Below, one piece after another: positions 21,627 through 32,239 of a DNA stretch of 64,000 nt; position 1 is the first letter of the stretch; each line of letters begins with the position of its first letter. The notes under the pieces are model-generated. The model saw nothing but the letters and a program-made list of their open reading frames with translations, was not told where the DNA came from and did no database searches. Position numbers and translations under genes: made by a program. Source of the stretch: Denticeps clupeoides (Eukaryota; Chordata; Actinopteri; Clupeiformes; Denticipitidae); the NCBI RefSeq assembly GCF_900700375.1, contig NC_041710.1, forward strand, positions 26,051,318-26,115,317. The letters run 5' to 3'.

Positions 21627-23627
21627 ATGTCGGCGCGCACGGCTCTGCTGCTGCCGCTGGCGCTGTTGGTTCCTCTGGCCGGATGCTGGAACGAAGGTGA
21701 ATTTGCAGGCTGTGCGTGTATAAATGACCGTGAATTGGGGTGGAAACGGGCCGTGATGTGGCGGGTTCTGGTCTGTGTGTCGCAGGCGCCGTCCTGCTGC
21801 GTGACGTGCAGGTCCTGACGCTGCACAGAGGCCGGTACACCGCGGCGAGGAGGAGCGGCCCGGTCCTGCAGCTGCAGTGTTCCGGAGGCTCCGCCGGGTG
21901 CGGCGCCTTCGCCCCTGAGGTGGTCCAGTGCCGGAACAGGGGCTGGGATGGGGTGGATGTTCAGGTGGGTGCCAGTAGCCTAGCGGGTAACACGCTCCTC
22001 TACGAACCCGAAGACCCAGGTTCAAATCCCACTTACTACCGTCGTGTCCCTGAGCAAGACACTTAACCCTGAGACACTTAACCCTGTCACTGCTGACTGT
22101 AGGCCACTCTGGAGAAGGGCGTCTGGTAAATGCCGTTTCCAGAGAATGGGACCGTGTTTCTTGTTGGATGCTCTGCCTAATCCACTTCCTTGATGATTAA
22201 TGGCCGTATCGAGAGATGTTCTGTAATAATTAAGAATCAGTAAAACATGAATCACATACATGATTCTGTCTGACTCTGTACTTTTTTTTATATAAAAGTA
22301 AAGAGTTTGCTATTAATAATGTTTGTGGCATTAATGAATGTCTTTCTTTGTGTTTGTTTCTCTTTAGTTGCTGCAAACTTTTGAGTGTAAACATGAAAAT
22401 TCATAAAAATATCTGATATATGTTTACATGCAGAATTGTAAATTACAATGAAGTTTTTAATGAAATTATTAATTCTGTTTCTGACATTGTATCTCTACAG
22501 TGGGAGTGTAAAGCAGATTTGGACAATGCTTACCGATTTGGGAAGATCGAGGTTAACTGTGAGGGCTTCAACCACCCTGATGATCCATATATCCTAAAAG
22601 GCTCCTGTGGTCTGGAGTATACCCTGGAGTTGACAGAAGAGGGCCGGAGTCGGCGTTCCCGTGACTCCCAGAGCTGGGGTGGGGGCGGTGGTTTTGGCCA
22701 GTTTGCTTCCAGTTTTTTCAATGGCTATTCTAACAATAAGCAACATTACCAGAGCTCCCCCCAATACCAGCAAGATTCAGGAAGTGGGGAGGGAGCAGGC
22801 GGCTTGCTGGTAATTGGGCTGCTGCTTCTGATGGCATATGGTGTGTATAAGATGTTTCTGTGTGGCCCAACGCAAGGACAAGGACAGGCCCGTTTCCCAG
22901 ATGATGGGAATGGAGCCTGGAACAGGGAGCCAGATTACACTGGTCCCCCACCCCCTGGATTTAAACCAGACTACACTGGAGCAGGTAGAGTTGACAGATG
23001 AATAATGACAGATGAATGTTGAATTTTTTACAGCTAGCAAAAAAGTAATAATATTGTAATAAAAAAATGTAATAATATTGTCTGCCATGATAGGTGATGC
23101 AATTTGCTTCTTTATGCAGATGGGTAATATCATTCTGGCCCTGTTTTAGGTTACTCTTCGAGTTACCCTGGTTCGAACCCAGGTTATGGCTTTGCTGATT
23201 CATACACCAGACCCCGGGCTGCAGGTGGAGGTGGAGGGTTTTGGACCGGCATGGGTGCAGGAGGACTTCTGGGATACCTTTTTGGCAATCAGAGGTCAGT
23301 TTTTAATACATCCAGCTGTTCAGTTTTTTCGTAGTAGTGAGTCAAAATATTCTAAACTTATTCCTTTTTCTGAAAAATATCACTTTGAATTTTATACTGA
23401 CTTTGATATTACTGTAGACGCCAGCCAAGCATGGGTCCAGCCTGGGGTTCAACATACAAAGCAACCAAAAGCCCACCAGCAAGTACTGGAACACGCACAG
23501 CTTCAGGTAATGAGATTTAAAGTGTATCAAATGTACAGAAAATGTTTCATATATTATGACCTTTTAAGGTGCTGTATTCTGTGTTCTGTGATGTCTTGCA
23601 GGTTTTGGTGGAACAAAGAGAAGATAA
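21627..23627 (+). CDS. saraf: SARAF (TMEM66), store-operated calcium entry associated regulatory factor
   Basis: Six exons join in frame: 21627-21696, 21786-21964, 22501-22984, 23150-23294, 23418-23506, 23602-23627, for 330 residues (human 339). SARAF is a single-pass ER membrane protein that promotes slow inactivation of STIM1/ORAI calcium entry. The start encodes a hydrophobic signal peptide (ALLLPLALLVPLAGCW). The lumenal domain has LLRDVQVLTLH, CRNRGWDGVDVQWECK and GSCGLEYTLE. One membrane span lies at about 184-203 (GLLVIGLLLLMAYGVYKMFL), followed by a Gly/Pro-rich cytosolic tail (PPPPGFKPDYTG) and a basic end (GGTKRR). A family-A SINE begins within two or three bases of the exon 2 donor. 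The gene looks whole. Confidence 0.96.
21967..22140 (+). repeat. SINE family A abutting the saraf exon 2 donor
   Basis: The head GGGTGCCAGTAGCCTAGCGG begins next to the donor GT at 21965-21966. B-box-like GGTTCAAATCCC and a diverged tail GGGCGTCTGGTAAATGCCG follow. A short internal duplication (GACACTTAACCCTGA) is present. I found no target duplication. Confidence 0.88.
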
Positions 23628-23960
23628 GATGATGGCACTTTAAGATTTCCTGTCTTGACGTTTTCTTTTGGGAAATGTGTATCTTCAAAAATTGGAAGTT
23701 TTTCTTATTGGAAGGTATAAATAGGTTAAAATATTGTATAGAAATGTTGCAGCTTGGTGTTTAAGATTACTTATGATTGCTAGTTTCTCTTTGTCTGCAA
23801 TGGTTTCTTATTGCTGTGTGAGTGAACTTGCGGGGTAAAGAAAAAAAATTGCACTATAGCAATGCTATGTGCAGAATTTACATTTTCTGGACACATTTTA
23901 CTGAAATTTAACATTTTGGTTTTGGAATAAATTTCTATTTATGTATCTTTTTTTGTGCTG
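23628..23960 (+). promoter_or_regulatory. saraf 3' UTR with polyadenylation signal
   Basis: An AATAAA hexamer at 23926-23931, followed about 20 bases later by a T-rich stretch, marks the likely end of the saraf transcript. Confidence 0.75.
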
Positions 23961-24069
23961 TGAGCATTGGCAAACAAGTAAACATGTAATTAAAGGATCT
24001 GATGGCCTCATTTAGTACATCTAAAGTAAAATACACAGAGACATCTCAACTGGGACAATGTCTTCCAAG

Positions 24070-24462
24070 ACATCGTGTAAGATGTCTGGAGGGTTACCCT
24101 TGACCACATGTAAGTGTGTCATGGTAAGGTAGAGTCTTTCATCACCTCTTGCACATGACAGATTTTATCTCTGAGATAAAAGAAACCAGAGCTTACCTCC
24201 TGTTGTTGAATGTCACTTCGGGGTGCCATACAGACTCTGCAAAATGTGTTTACTGTGAAGCTCTCATGGAATCCTGCAAGTGAATGGGCAGCAATATTAC
24301 AAACAACACTGTTTTCTTCACACTTTCACTTAGCTGTTCTACATAAACACCATGTTCTAATGAGACAAGATCATGTACTGGTGGGAACTTATTCCTCACA
24401 TAGGCTGCCCTCCTTTTTACAGTTCCTAGAGATCCACGTTTGCCACACAATGATGTCATCAC
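24070..24462 (-). mobile_element. Possible fragment of a DNA-transposon-derived protein
   Basis: Minus-strand frames read AHSLAGFHESFTVNTFCRVC and, further on, MAPRSDIQQQEV. The pattern of a short Gly-Phe-Glu-Ser-Phe segment followed by a CxxC recalls transposase-like proteins that are frequent in fish genomes. The frame is broken and both ends are undefined. This is a tentative call from memory of the family style. Confidence 0.35.
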
Positions 24463-24746
24463 ATTACTTTCTGAAACAGCACAGATGATCTATTTTATAA
24501 CTACTTCATCCACTTTTGGATAATATTTCTTAAGTACTATCTTGACATTACTTTACAGTAATGGTTGTGACAGGTCATGTATTTGGCAAAGGTGTTCTGG
24601 AATATGCAGTATAGTTCACATTTTCAATAAGAGAGATGCAAGATTATGTTCAAGCTGTTTACCTAAACCAGAAAGATCATCGCAGGCAGTTTACAAAAAG
24701 CAGTTTATAGAACAAGTCTGTGGGACAACTAGTAAGGTTAACTTAC

Positions 24747-25290
24747 CAAAGAGATCTGCCACCTTTGCGAGGGAAGGATATTTCCAGATTGTTAGGTTGT
24801 TAGATTGGTAGGCTGAGAAGATTTAACAAGACCACTGGGATGGTTGCAAACTTTAGGCAACACAAACATAACTAGACTATTCAGGAACAATTGCCAGATC
24901 ACCAGCGTGGACAACCAGACCGGCTGATCCCGAGGCAAGCCCTGACTGGAGAAGACGAAGGAATGAGATAAGACATGTAGACATCCTGAGATATCTACCT
25001 TCAGGGGCAATGAGTGGCTTCCCTCCAAAATGTAAATCCTTTGCTTCTTCAATGTCAAAACCATTTAGTGCCATGGACCCTGCTTTCCTAAATGCGATGG
25101 TAAATTCATTAAAGCAGAAATAAAGGGACTGGCTACATGGAGTTTTTTTATGTGCTCCGGTTGCCAGACTTCCCAGGAGAAAGTGAACCGGTGTTGGTGG
25201 CCTCCAAGGTAGACGTGCTCGTCCTCCTTTGCCAGCATGCTATAGGAGCGTTGGTGACTGGTATGTCCAGCTTCAGAAACGGTCATACCG
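24747..25290 (-). pseudogene. cdc20: cdc20 relic, middle WD40 part
   Basis: The clearest part reads IWKYPSLAKVADLFG and ends at a GT donor at 24746, matching the CDC20 segment that precedes its last exon. Upstream on the same strand are APEGRYL (near 24991-25011, compare SPDGRYL) and LASGSAGLVV (compare LASGGNDNLVCV). Stops and shifts interrupt the frames, and the N-terminal destruction-box and KEN/C-box regions are absent. CDC20 activates the anaphase-promoting complex; this piece cannot encode it. A second cdc20 piece lies at 27956-28463. The assignment rests on short conserved words, the IWKYP segment being the best. Confidence 0.6.
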
Positions 25291-25384
25291 TAATCCTGGA
25301 TCTGTCAACTCAGCTTCTAACGTGACTCAGGTGACTCCTCAGTTAAGAAGAAGTGATCACAAACATCTTGAAGTTTTATGACTA

Positions 25385-26145
25385 CCATTTACATTTACGG
25401 CCCTTATCCAGAGCGACTTACAACGTGCTTACCATCGATGAAGAGATCAATTCCGGTTCACTAGGACCCCAACTATGAATACAAACTTTTTATTCACTCT
25501 GTAGTAGATTCTGTACACAAGTTCGACAATAAGAAGGTTACAATTTAATCTAAATATTCTCTAAAGAGGAAGGTCTTGAGCTGTCATTTGAAGGTGCTCA
25601 GTGACTGAGCTGTTCTGACCTCGAGGGGAAGTTCATTCCACCACCAAGGGGCCAAGACGGAGAAGAGTCTAGATGAATGTCTTCCTTTTACCTTCAGAGA
25701 TGGAGGGTCCAGGCGAACAGTACTGGAGGCTCGGAGTATACGAGGTGCAGTGCGAGGTGTAATAAGGGCTGTGAGGTAGTGGTGGTGGCCTAGTGGGTAA
25801 CACACTTGCCTATGAACCAGAAGACCCGGGTTCAAATCCCACTTACTACCATTGTGTCCCTGAGCAAGACACTTAACCCTAAGCTGCTCCAGGGAGACTG
25901 TCCCTGTAAATACTGATTGTAAGTCGCTGTGGATAAGGGCGTCTGATAAATGCCGTAAATGTAAATGTAAATGTAAATGTAGGTAGGATGGTGCTACTCC
26001 ATGTTTGGCTTTGTAGGCCAGCATCAGTATTTTGAACCTGATGCGTGCAGCTACTGGGAGCCAGTGGAGGGAACGTAGCAGAGGGGTGGTGTGGGAGAAT
26101 TTGGGAAGGTTGAAGATTTTAAGGTGAACTGGTAAGAGCCCCACT
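25385..26145 (-). mobile_element. L2/CR1-type LINE, 3' part of ORF2 and tail
   Basis: On the minus strand it reads LRSLHWLPVAARIRFKILML and AYKAKHGVAPSYL, then after the inserted SINE ALITPRTAPRILRASST, RLFSVLAP and WNELPLEVRTAQSLSTFK. This is the typical C-terminus of L2/CR1-like reverse-transcriptase proteins. The 3' end carries TTGTAAGTCGCTCTGGATAA and ends in TAAATGTAAATG. The 5' portion is missing (5' truncation). A family-A SINE is inserted at 25780-25980 with a 6-bp duplication AGGTAG. Confidence 0.88.
25780..25980 (+). repeat. SINE family A inserted in the LINE
   Basis: Full-length copy with the GGTGGTGGCCTAGTGGG head, GGTTCAAATCCC B box and long TGTAAA tail. AGGTAG is repeated at 25774-25779 and 25981-25986. 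It splits the LINE reading frame, so it is younger than the LINE insertion. Confidence 0.93.
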
Positions 26146-26208
26146 CTGTTTCATATCTGTGAGGCCATATCTGGATCTGTGCAGACCAGAATGGTCATTT
26201 TCATGACC

Positions 26209-27252
26209 ATTCGTGACCTGTGCGAGACTACCCTCGGATGCAAAGCCCCATTCAGATGACCCTCATTCTGCTAGTTTATGTCTTCCTGGTGATCTACACC
26301 GACTCAACACAACCATGGTTGTGTATAACTTCAGCATGGTGGCCTTCAATGCCTACATTGTCTATGAGGTGAGCTGTGATATTTGCTACGCACGTCAGTA
26401 CAGTACGTGTGGCATGGTTGTTTTATTTCTTGAAATACATTGAACTGCTGGACACGGTAAGCTTAATGTTGTCAGATTGCTTTAATTTGTCATTTATTAT
26501 ACTTCATGTGGTATTATTCTTTTTCCCTCCTGTTTGGCTTGTTGTCCCAGAAGAAGCACAGCCAGGTCACATTTCTTCATGTCTTCCACCATTCTTTCAT
26601 GCCCTGGACCAGGTGGTGGGGCATCACACTGACACCTGGTAAGAAAAAGGAGCACAAGCTTTGAGTTTTCACCATAGAAACGCCAGGAATACCATAATGG
26701 TGACCATGATAGATGTCATCTTTCTTTTAACGCAGCTGGAGGAATGGGTTCATTCCATTCCATCGTGAATGCCTATGTGCACATCATTGTGTACCTCTAC
26801 TATGGCCTTGCTGCTGCTGGACCCCGCTTTCAGAAGTATCTATGGTGGAAGAACTACATGACCGCAATCCAGCTGGTGAGGTTTCTGTATTTGTGGTTTA
26901 GGGGATGGAGATGGTTATTATTGAATAATACAGTTTATTATGAGGGGTAATTTGTCAGTTCTATTGAAAAGAGTTATATTACACGTGAATGACTACCCCA
27001 CATTTACTCACCAGTAAATGTTAATCTCATGTTCTGTTTATTCCTCTTCATTCACAGATACAGTTTGTAGTGGTTTCCATCCACATCTCTCAGTATTACT
27101 TCCTGGAAAAACGTGACTACCAAGTTCCCATTTTCATCCATCTCATCTGGATGTATGGCACCTTCTTCTTCATTCTGTTCTCCAACTTCTGGATTCAGGC
27201 CTACATAAAGGGCAAGCGGCTGCCCGTGTCGAAGAAGGAAAATGTTAACTGA
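26209..27252 (+). pseudogene. elovl1: elovl1-like fatty-acid elongase, decayed copy
   Basis: The 3' exons look healthy: 26736-26875 ([20 protein letters not shown]) and 27058-27252 ([31 protein letters not shown], tail [14 protein letters not shown]), with good splice sites. The 5' part is ruined. RDYPRMQSPIQMTLILL is out of frame with the preceding codons. A deletion joins LVIYT to RLNTTMVVYNFSMVA. The FLMSGW...CD region between VYE and VRVAWLFYF is mostly gone. The acceptor before the VFFVLR segment is lost. The histidine box is kept (FLHVFHHS near 26570). ELOVL1 elongates very-long-chain fatty acids in the ER. ELOVL7 is the alternative; the C-terminus favours ELOVL1. Assembly indels could mimic some shifts but not the missing segments. 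Confidence 0.8.
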
Positions 27253-27955
27253 ACTAACAGCGTTGAAGAGCTTTTGCCAATAGCCAACGGCAAGCGCCTA
27301 GAGACTGGCATTGCTCATCACATAAATGGCTGTGCTCATCAAGGAAAGTGAAGGAGGTCTAAGTGACTAGAAAAAAATGAGAAGAGAATTTAAAGAGAAG
27401 ATGGTTGGTTTTGTGTCAATTTTATATGCTTTGCAATGGCAGAGCGAAGCGGACAGTTGATCTTTTTGCTCGAGTCTGTACTTAATGAAAGGGGGAACAA
27501 AGTTTAAGGAACCTGAGGCTTTCACCAGTGTCACAGTTGCCCCTATAGCCCAGTGTGCTGTAAGCAATCTAAATTGAGATGGTAAATGTTGGAATATTGA
27601 TCCTTTCGTTGAGACACATCTGCAGTGTCAGCATCAGTATAGCAGTGGTTTCCAAACCCAATCAAAAAGACACATGTATGAAAGGACCAAGATACCACAT
27701 TCTTTTGGCTTCACTCTTGGTATTGTATAAACTTCAGGCTTGGTGACTAGTGAACCAGAAGCCTACAATGTGACAGGCAGCTCTAATTTAAAAAAATGTT
27801 GTAGTATTTTGTACTTGCCATTTTGCTCATTGGATAAATTCTAGCTAGTGTAATTAGAAACACAAAGCAGTAGACAACTGCTCAGGTATGTTTAGTGACA
27901 AATGCTTTTACAATATAAGCAAGCAGTTTGTTTGAATTGAAAAAAAGGAAATACT

Positions 27956-28463
27956 TTATTGATTTACAATTTGTACATAGAATGTGTGTATAGAATTTGT
28001 GTTTAGAATTATGTAATTTATCTGATTATGTGATTGAATATGCTTTGGTCTCTTGACTGGGTCTTTTGCAAAACAGTTCCACAGCCTGACAGTCTCATCA
28101 GCCGCCACAGAGGCTATAGTGCCGCCATCTGGACTGAGGGCCATGTTGACCACTCGTCCTTCATGACCTGCAAGATTGAGTGGGAAGGAGAAGAAAAAGC
28201 AGTTTACAGTACAAGGTTAAAAAGGATGCAAATTTGGGGCTAATACACAAATAGCCATTTAAAGTCGTGTCCAGTTTCATGATTATTACACTAATTAATA
28301 TAAAAAATTGAGTTATGGAAGGATTGTCTACCTGAGACTGGCTGTCCAACGAGGTTGAAGAGGACCCACTTTTGGGTCTTACGATCACTCGTACCCCCTC
28401 CTGATGCAAGAATGTTTCGCTGCCATGGGCACCAGCCGGACGCGAACCTTCCCGCCATGTAAA
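27956..28463 (-). pseudogene. cdc20: cdc20 relic, C-terminal WD40 part
   Basis: Two exon-like pieces. The upstream piece (28463-28332) reads WCPWQRNILASGGGTSDR then diverges (KTQKWVLFNLVGQPVS). The downstream piece starts at 28167 after a good acceptor and reads [15 protein letters not shown], continuing [18 protein letters not shown], then runs into an unrelated tail instead of the usual IR C-terminus. These match the last WD40 repeats of CDC20. The IWKYP exon that should lie between them sits instead at about 24.8 kb, so the locus is rearranged as well as truncated. It faces the elovl1 relic tail to tail. Confidence 0.8.
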
Positions 28464-28770
28464 CACGCGGTGGTAACCGGGTTAAGTATGGAAAGTCAGC
28501 GAGTACGCTTGTGAAGTACGTGTTTCATGTTGATGCCGAGAGATATGGAGAGGTTTGATGACTGTCCGGACGCTGGTTTCTGTTTTTTCGAAAATGAAAC
28601 CCACCAAATTGCAAACATAGCCTGCTAACGCATTAGCTAATTCAAGCTAAAGTCTGTGAACTGTCTGTAGCTACTTTAACGGTGGCATGAAAATGCAGCA
28701 ACACGTTACTGACGATTTAATACAAAAAAAGCAAGTTGCCAGGCCATTTGTTGCTTGTCGAATTTCAGGT

Positions 28771-28820
28771 AGCTCTGGATAAGGGTGTCTGATAATTGCT
28801 GTAAATGTAAAATGTAAAGA
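28771..28820 (+). repeat. SINE-A/LINE-type 3' tail fragment
   Basis: CTCTGGATAAGGGTGTCTGA followed by TGTAAATGTAAAATGTAAA. Only the shared tail remains, so it may derive from either the SINE or the LINE. Confidence 0.75.
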
Positions 28821-29293
28821 TGTATTTTGCTGAGGAAGCTGGAGCTGTGACAAGCCTGTGTTGCCAGGTTGTGTGAGATTTTCCAGCTAGTGCGGCTCGG
28901 TGACTACAAAAACCGAACTGAAGCTAGCCGAAGTGTGGTTTTGATGACACAGTGATGCCGGGTTCCTGATCGGATCGCACGTTCCTATTGAAACCGCTTT
29001 TTTAATTCCCGCAAGAGAACAAGCCCCCTGCCGTCTTGTTTATTGCAGAATGCGGCATGGAGCATCACCACCTGGCATCAGGGTTGCCAGGTTAAATAAC
29101 TGCAGGCGAACGGGCTGTAACTTGAATTTTACTTTTCTGCACCGTGTATTTCATACTTTCGCTGTTAAAGTTGTTATTGTAATCACAAGACTAGCCGCTT
29201 TAATAAAAATCACTTTAGTTCGATTGTCTAACTTGAATTATAATATGACTTCACTGAGCACCGTTGTCATCAGAGTTTATCAGAGATCTGGAA

Positions 29294-30797
29294 ATGTTTG
29301 GGAAGAAACAGAAGCGGACACATGTGACAAAAGGCCAAGGTGCCACCGCAGCTAAACAGGCAAAAGTGCAGTGAAATCTTTGTAGGTAATGTTGTTGAGC
29401 ATGAGCCTAATCATCTGTATGGTTTCAGATTGGACTGTATCTTGACTTCAATCCAAATGAAATGGTTCAAAATTTTGATGACAGCGAGTTACAGACAGAA
29501 TTTGCTGCCATTACTGGCAATAAAGCTGCTGCTGCTGGGAAACCAAAGAAGTCATCCAAGGGTGACATTATTAGTCCATTGCACTTAAAGGGCCATGGTC
29601 TATTTCTTTCACTGGATATTGAGCAAACTCATCTGGCATTGGTTTGTAACACGCATGGATTTTGGCAATTACTATGCAATCCAGAACACATCCGGCATGT
29701 TCCAAAATACATTATAACAAATTATTTATTTTAGAAAGTATTTTTAAAATACCCACACATAAATAATAAAGTGTAGATTGAGTCCCAGGGATCAAATGTA
29801 GAAGTGGAGTAGCACTCATAACACGAGTAGTGAATTCCCCATATCTTAATTACACTGTATATATAATACAGCCCCATTACCAATGGAAGACATTGAAAAA
29901 TGGTTGAAAGACACTGATGATGAAGAAGAGGATGACAATCTAGAAGATGATGAAGATTTAATGGTACGAATGAGACAGACTGTAAGAGAGTGAGAGGAAA
30001 AGCATGCAGTGTGTTGGAATGCTGTCCTTCGCTCTCTCATAACTAGGCAGAGCTACAGGAAGTGGTGGGTGAAGAGGAAACTGACTATTCCCTGGCGGAC
30101 ACCTAAACAACCTCCATTCCCATAGAAGCACCGCAGGTTTTACTCGTCTTCGTATAAGCTTCTTTGCTATATTACTACAAATGGTTGATCGTGTAATACA
30201 TTACTCTCCAGAACTATAAAGATGGAGAGACTGCATTCTTTCCTTCAGCAAGAACAGATGAAGCAAGCAGTATGGATTAGGTACAAAAAAACATGAAAAT
30301 GATTAAAATACTTCAACACATTCATACACAGCATTGAACATGCGTGTGAACTTCCCTGCAACTCTTAGACAGACATCAGAATAGTAATGAGAATGAGCAC
30401 TTTAAAAATATGTATTTCCATAGGTGCCATCAGTGCCAGGAAGTCTTGAGCATACTTTGAAAGAAAGGATTACCATATACAAGAAGGCCGTAGCCAACAT
30501 CAGGGGATGTTGCAATGCTGTTCGAGGTGTTGAATCTCTATGCACAACAAAGGCACAGAAATGTCATGGCTCAGTGACGTCCCATCTTACACCTGTAACT
30601 TGTATATGTAAACATACTGATATGTTTAGCTACCACCACTGCTTGGAGAGGAAGAGGAAGACTTTATAGTGGTGCAGCACAGTGATGCTCAAGTTTCAGA
30701 GAAAGCAGAGGAGATCTATGCACAACTGACAAAAAACCTTAATGAGCAGTATGAGGAATTCTTTTATTACATTCCAAAGAAGACAGCAGTTGTGTGA
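29294..30797 (+). pseudogene. cc2d1b: cc2d1b relic (coiled-coil and C2 domain protein)
   Basis: Five exon-like blocks keep splice signals: 29294-29365 (MFGKKQKRTHVTKGQGATAA), 29429-29561 (GLYLDFNPNEMVQNFDD), 29872-29963 (PLPMEDIEKWLKDTDDEEED), 30047-30104 (AELQEVVGEEETDY) and 30424-30510 (VPGSLEHTLKERITIYKKAV). They match the N-terminus of CC2D1A/B, ESCRT-III (CHMP4) binding proteins. The donor of block 4 is missing, and after block 5 the DM14 repeat collapses. Near 30655 the text jumps to DFIVVQHSDAQVSEKAEEIY, which belongs far downstream in the protein, so most of the middle is deleted. No C2 domain remains. CC2D1A is the alternative paralogue. Confidence 0.75.
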
Positions 30798-30811
30798 GGT
30801 TTTTTTATATA

Positions 30812-30932
30812 TACAGGCCAAAAGTTTGGACACATCTTCTCATTCAATGTCTTTTCTTTATTTTCATGACCATTTACATTGGTAGATTCTCGCTGAAGGC
30901 ATCAAAACTATGAATGAACACATGTGGAGTTA
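30812..30932 (+). repeat. Tc1-like MITE, left half
   Basis: TACAGGCCAAAAGTTTGGAC and the following CTTCTCATTCAAT block match one end of the element at 7041-7468. The other end is absent. Confidence 0.8.
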
Positions 30933-30980
30933 AATTTCCCACTTCTGGGACTAATAAAGGTTTATCTTATCTTGTCTTAA
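30933..30980 (+). repeat. LINE-type tail with TTATC repeats
   Basis: TTCTGGGACTAATAAAGG followed by TTATCTTATC units, the style of a retroposon 3' end common in fish genomes. The family is not assigned. Confidence 0.5.
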
Positions 30981-31795
30981 AGCATATCAAGCACATCATT
31001 ACACTGATTCATATATAGCAAAGCATCATCAGCAATTCCATTCCATTATTTTAAATTCACATCTTCAGATCATTACATAAAATTTACTGATGTGCACTTT
31101 GAAGTTTATATAATGTGTTTATCATTTGCAGTTTACCATATTAACCAGTGAATTGAATACAAAAAGTGGTTCTTCAAAGCAGAATGTCAGAAATGAATGA
31201 GCATACTTATATACTTTTGCCATGAGTTTGAAAATGAAAAAGGAGCATTTTTGCACACATGAATCAACTTAATTTCATATTTATATCTACATAAATAGCT
31301 ACATAGCGGCATTCAAAAGGTACTCTTTTGTAATAGCCTATTGTGAGGTGTGAGAAAGTGTATAGATGGAGGATTTGTAGAAAAAAAAAATCCAGCTCAG
31401 CAGTGAAGGGTAGACATCAGAGATTGCATTGACCTTTTAATCTTCATTAATACTGGACCCCCAAAAGGTTGTCACAGATCAATCAGATTGCCCTTGCTTG
31501 TGCTTTGTCCAGAGAGAACCCCCGGCAGGATCTCAGTGGTCCTCCACCCCCAACAAGACTTTCCCTGGTGATCGTTCTTGTTTGTTTGGGGGAGACCACA
31601 ACATGGAGATTAAGTGGGGGTCTTCACAACACATGAAAAGTCAGGATCTGGAATTTTCCATCTTACAGAATTATATTTCAGCAAAATTGGAGGTCTCCAC
31701 TAAACAGGGACTTAATCTGATTTATCCATCTGCCCTATAGTTTATTATAATACAGTTATTATATTTTAATAGCATTATAAAATTAGGAGGTTTAT

Positions 31796-32110
31796 AAACT
31801 TCTCGCAATCCCAGTTCTTGTATGGCCAGCATACTCGCCGGACATGTCACCCATTGTGCATGTTTGGGATGCTTTGACTGGCGTATACAACAGCATTTTC
31901 CAGTTCCTGCACACATTCAGCAACTCTCGAAGAGGAGTGGACCGACGTTCCACTGGCCACAGTCAACATCCTGATCAACTTTATGTGAAGGAGATGTGGC
32001 TATGCCAAAAACTGACTGGTTTTCTGACCCATACTTTTGTTCAGCGTAGATATCAAATTCCTGGTTCATTTTGCAGGAAAATGTTAGTCATGATAGAAAT
32101 AGAATGATAT
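31796..32110 (+). mobile_element. Tc1-like transposase C-terminal remnant
   Basis: Broken frames encode VWPAYSPDMSPI and VHVWDAL, the conserved C-terminal DDE-region words of a Tc1-type transposase, followed by decayed sequence up to about 32040. Confidence 0.65.
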
Positions 32111-32239
32111 GATATGATAGAATCCAAGAATTTGAAAATGAAATTAATAACTACATTTTAATAAATCAGATTAGCAATTAGCAGATTGTCATCCTCAATA
32201 TTCAAGTGAATATCTTCAATCTTGATGAAGATTCAAGAT

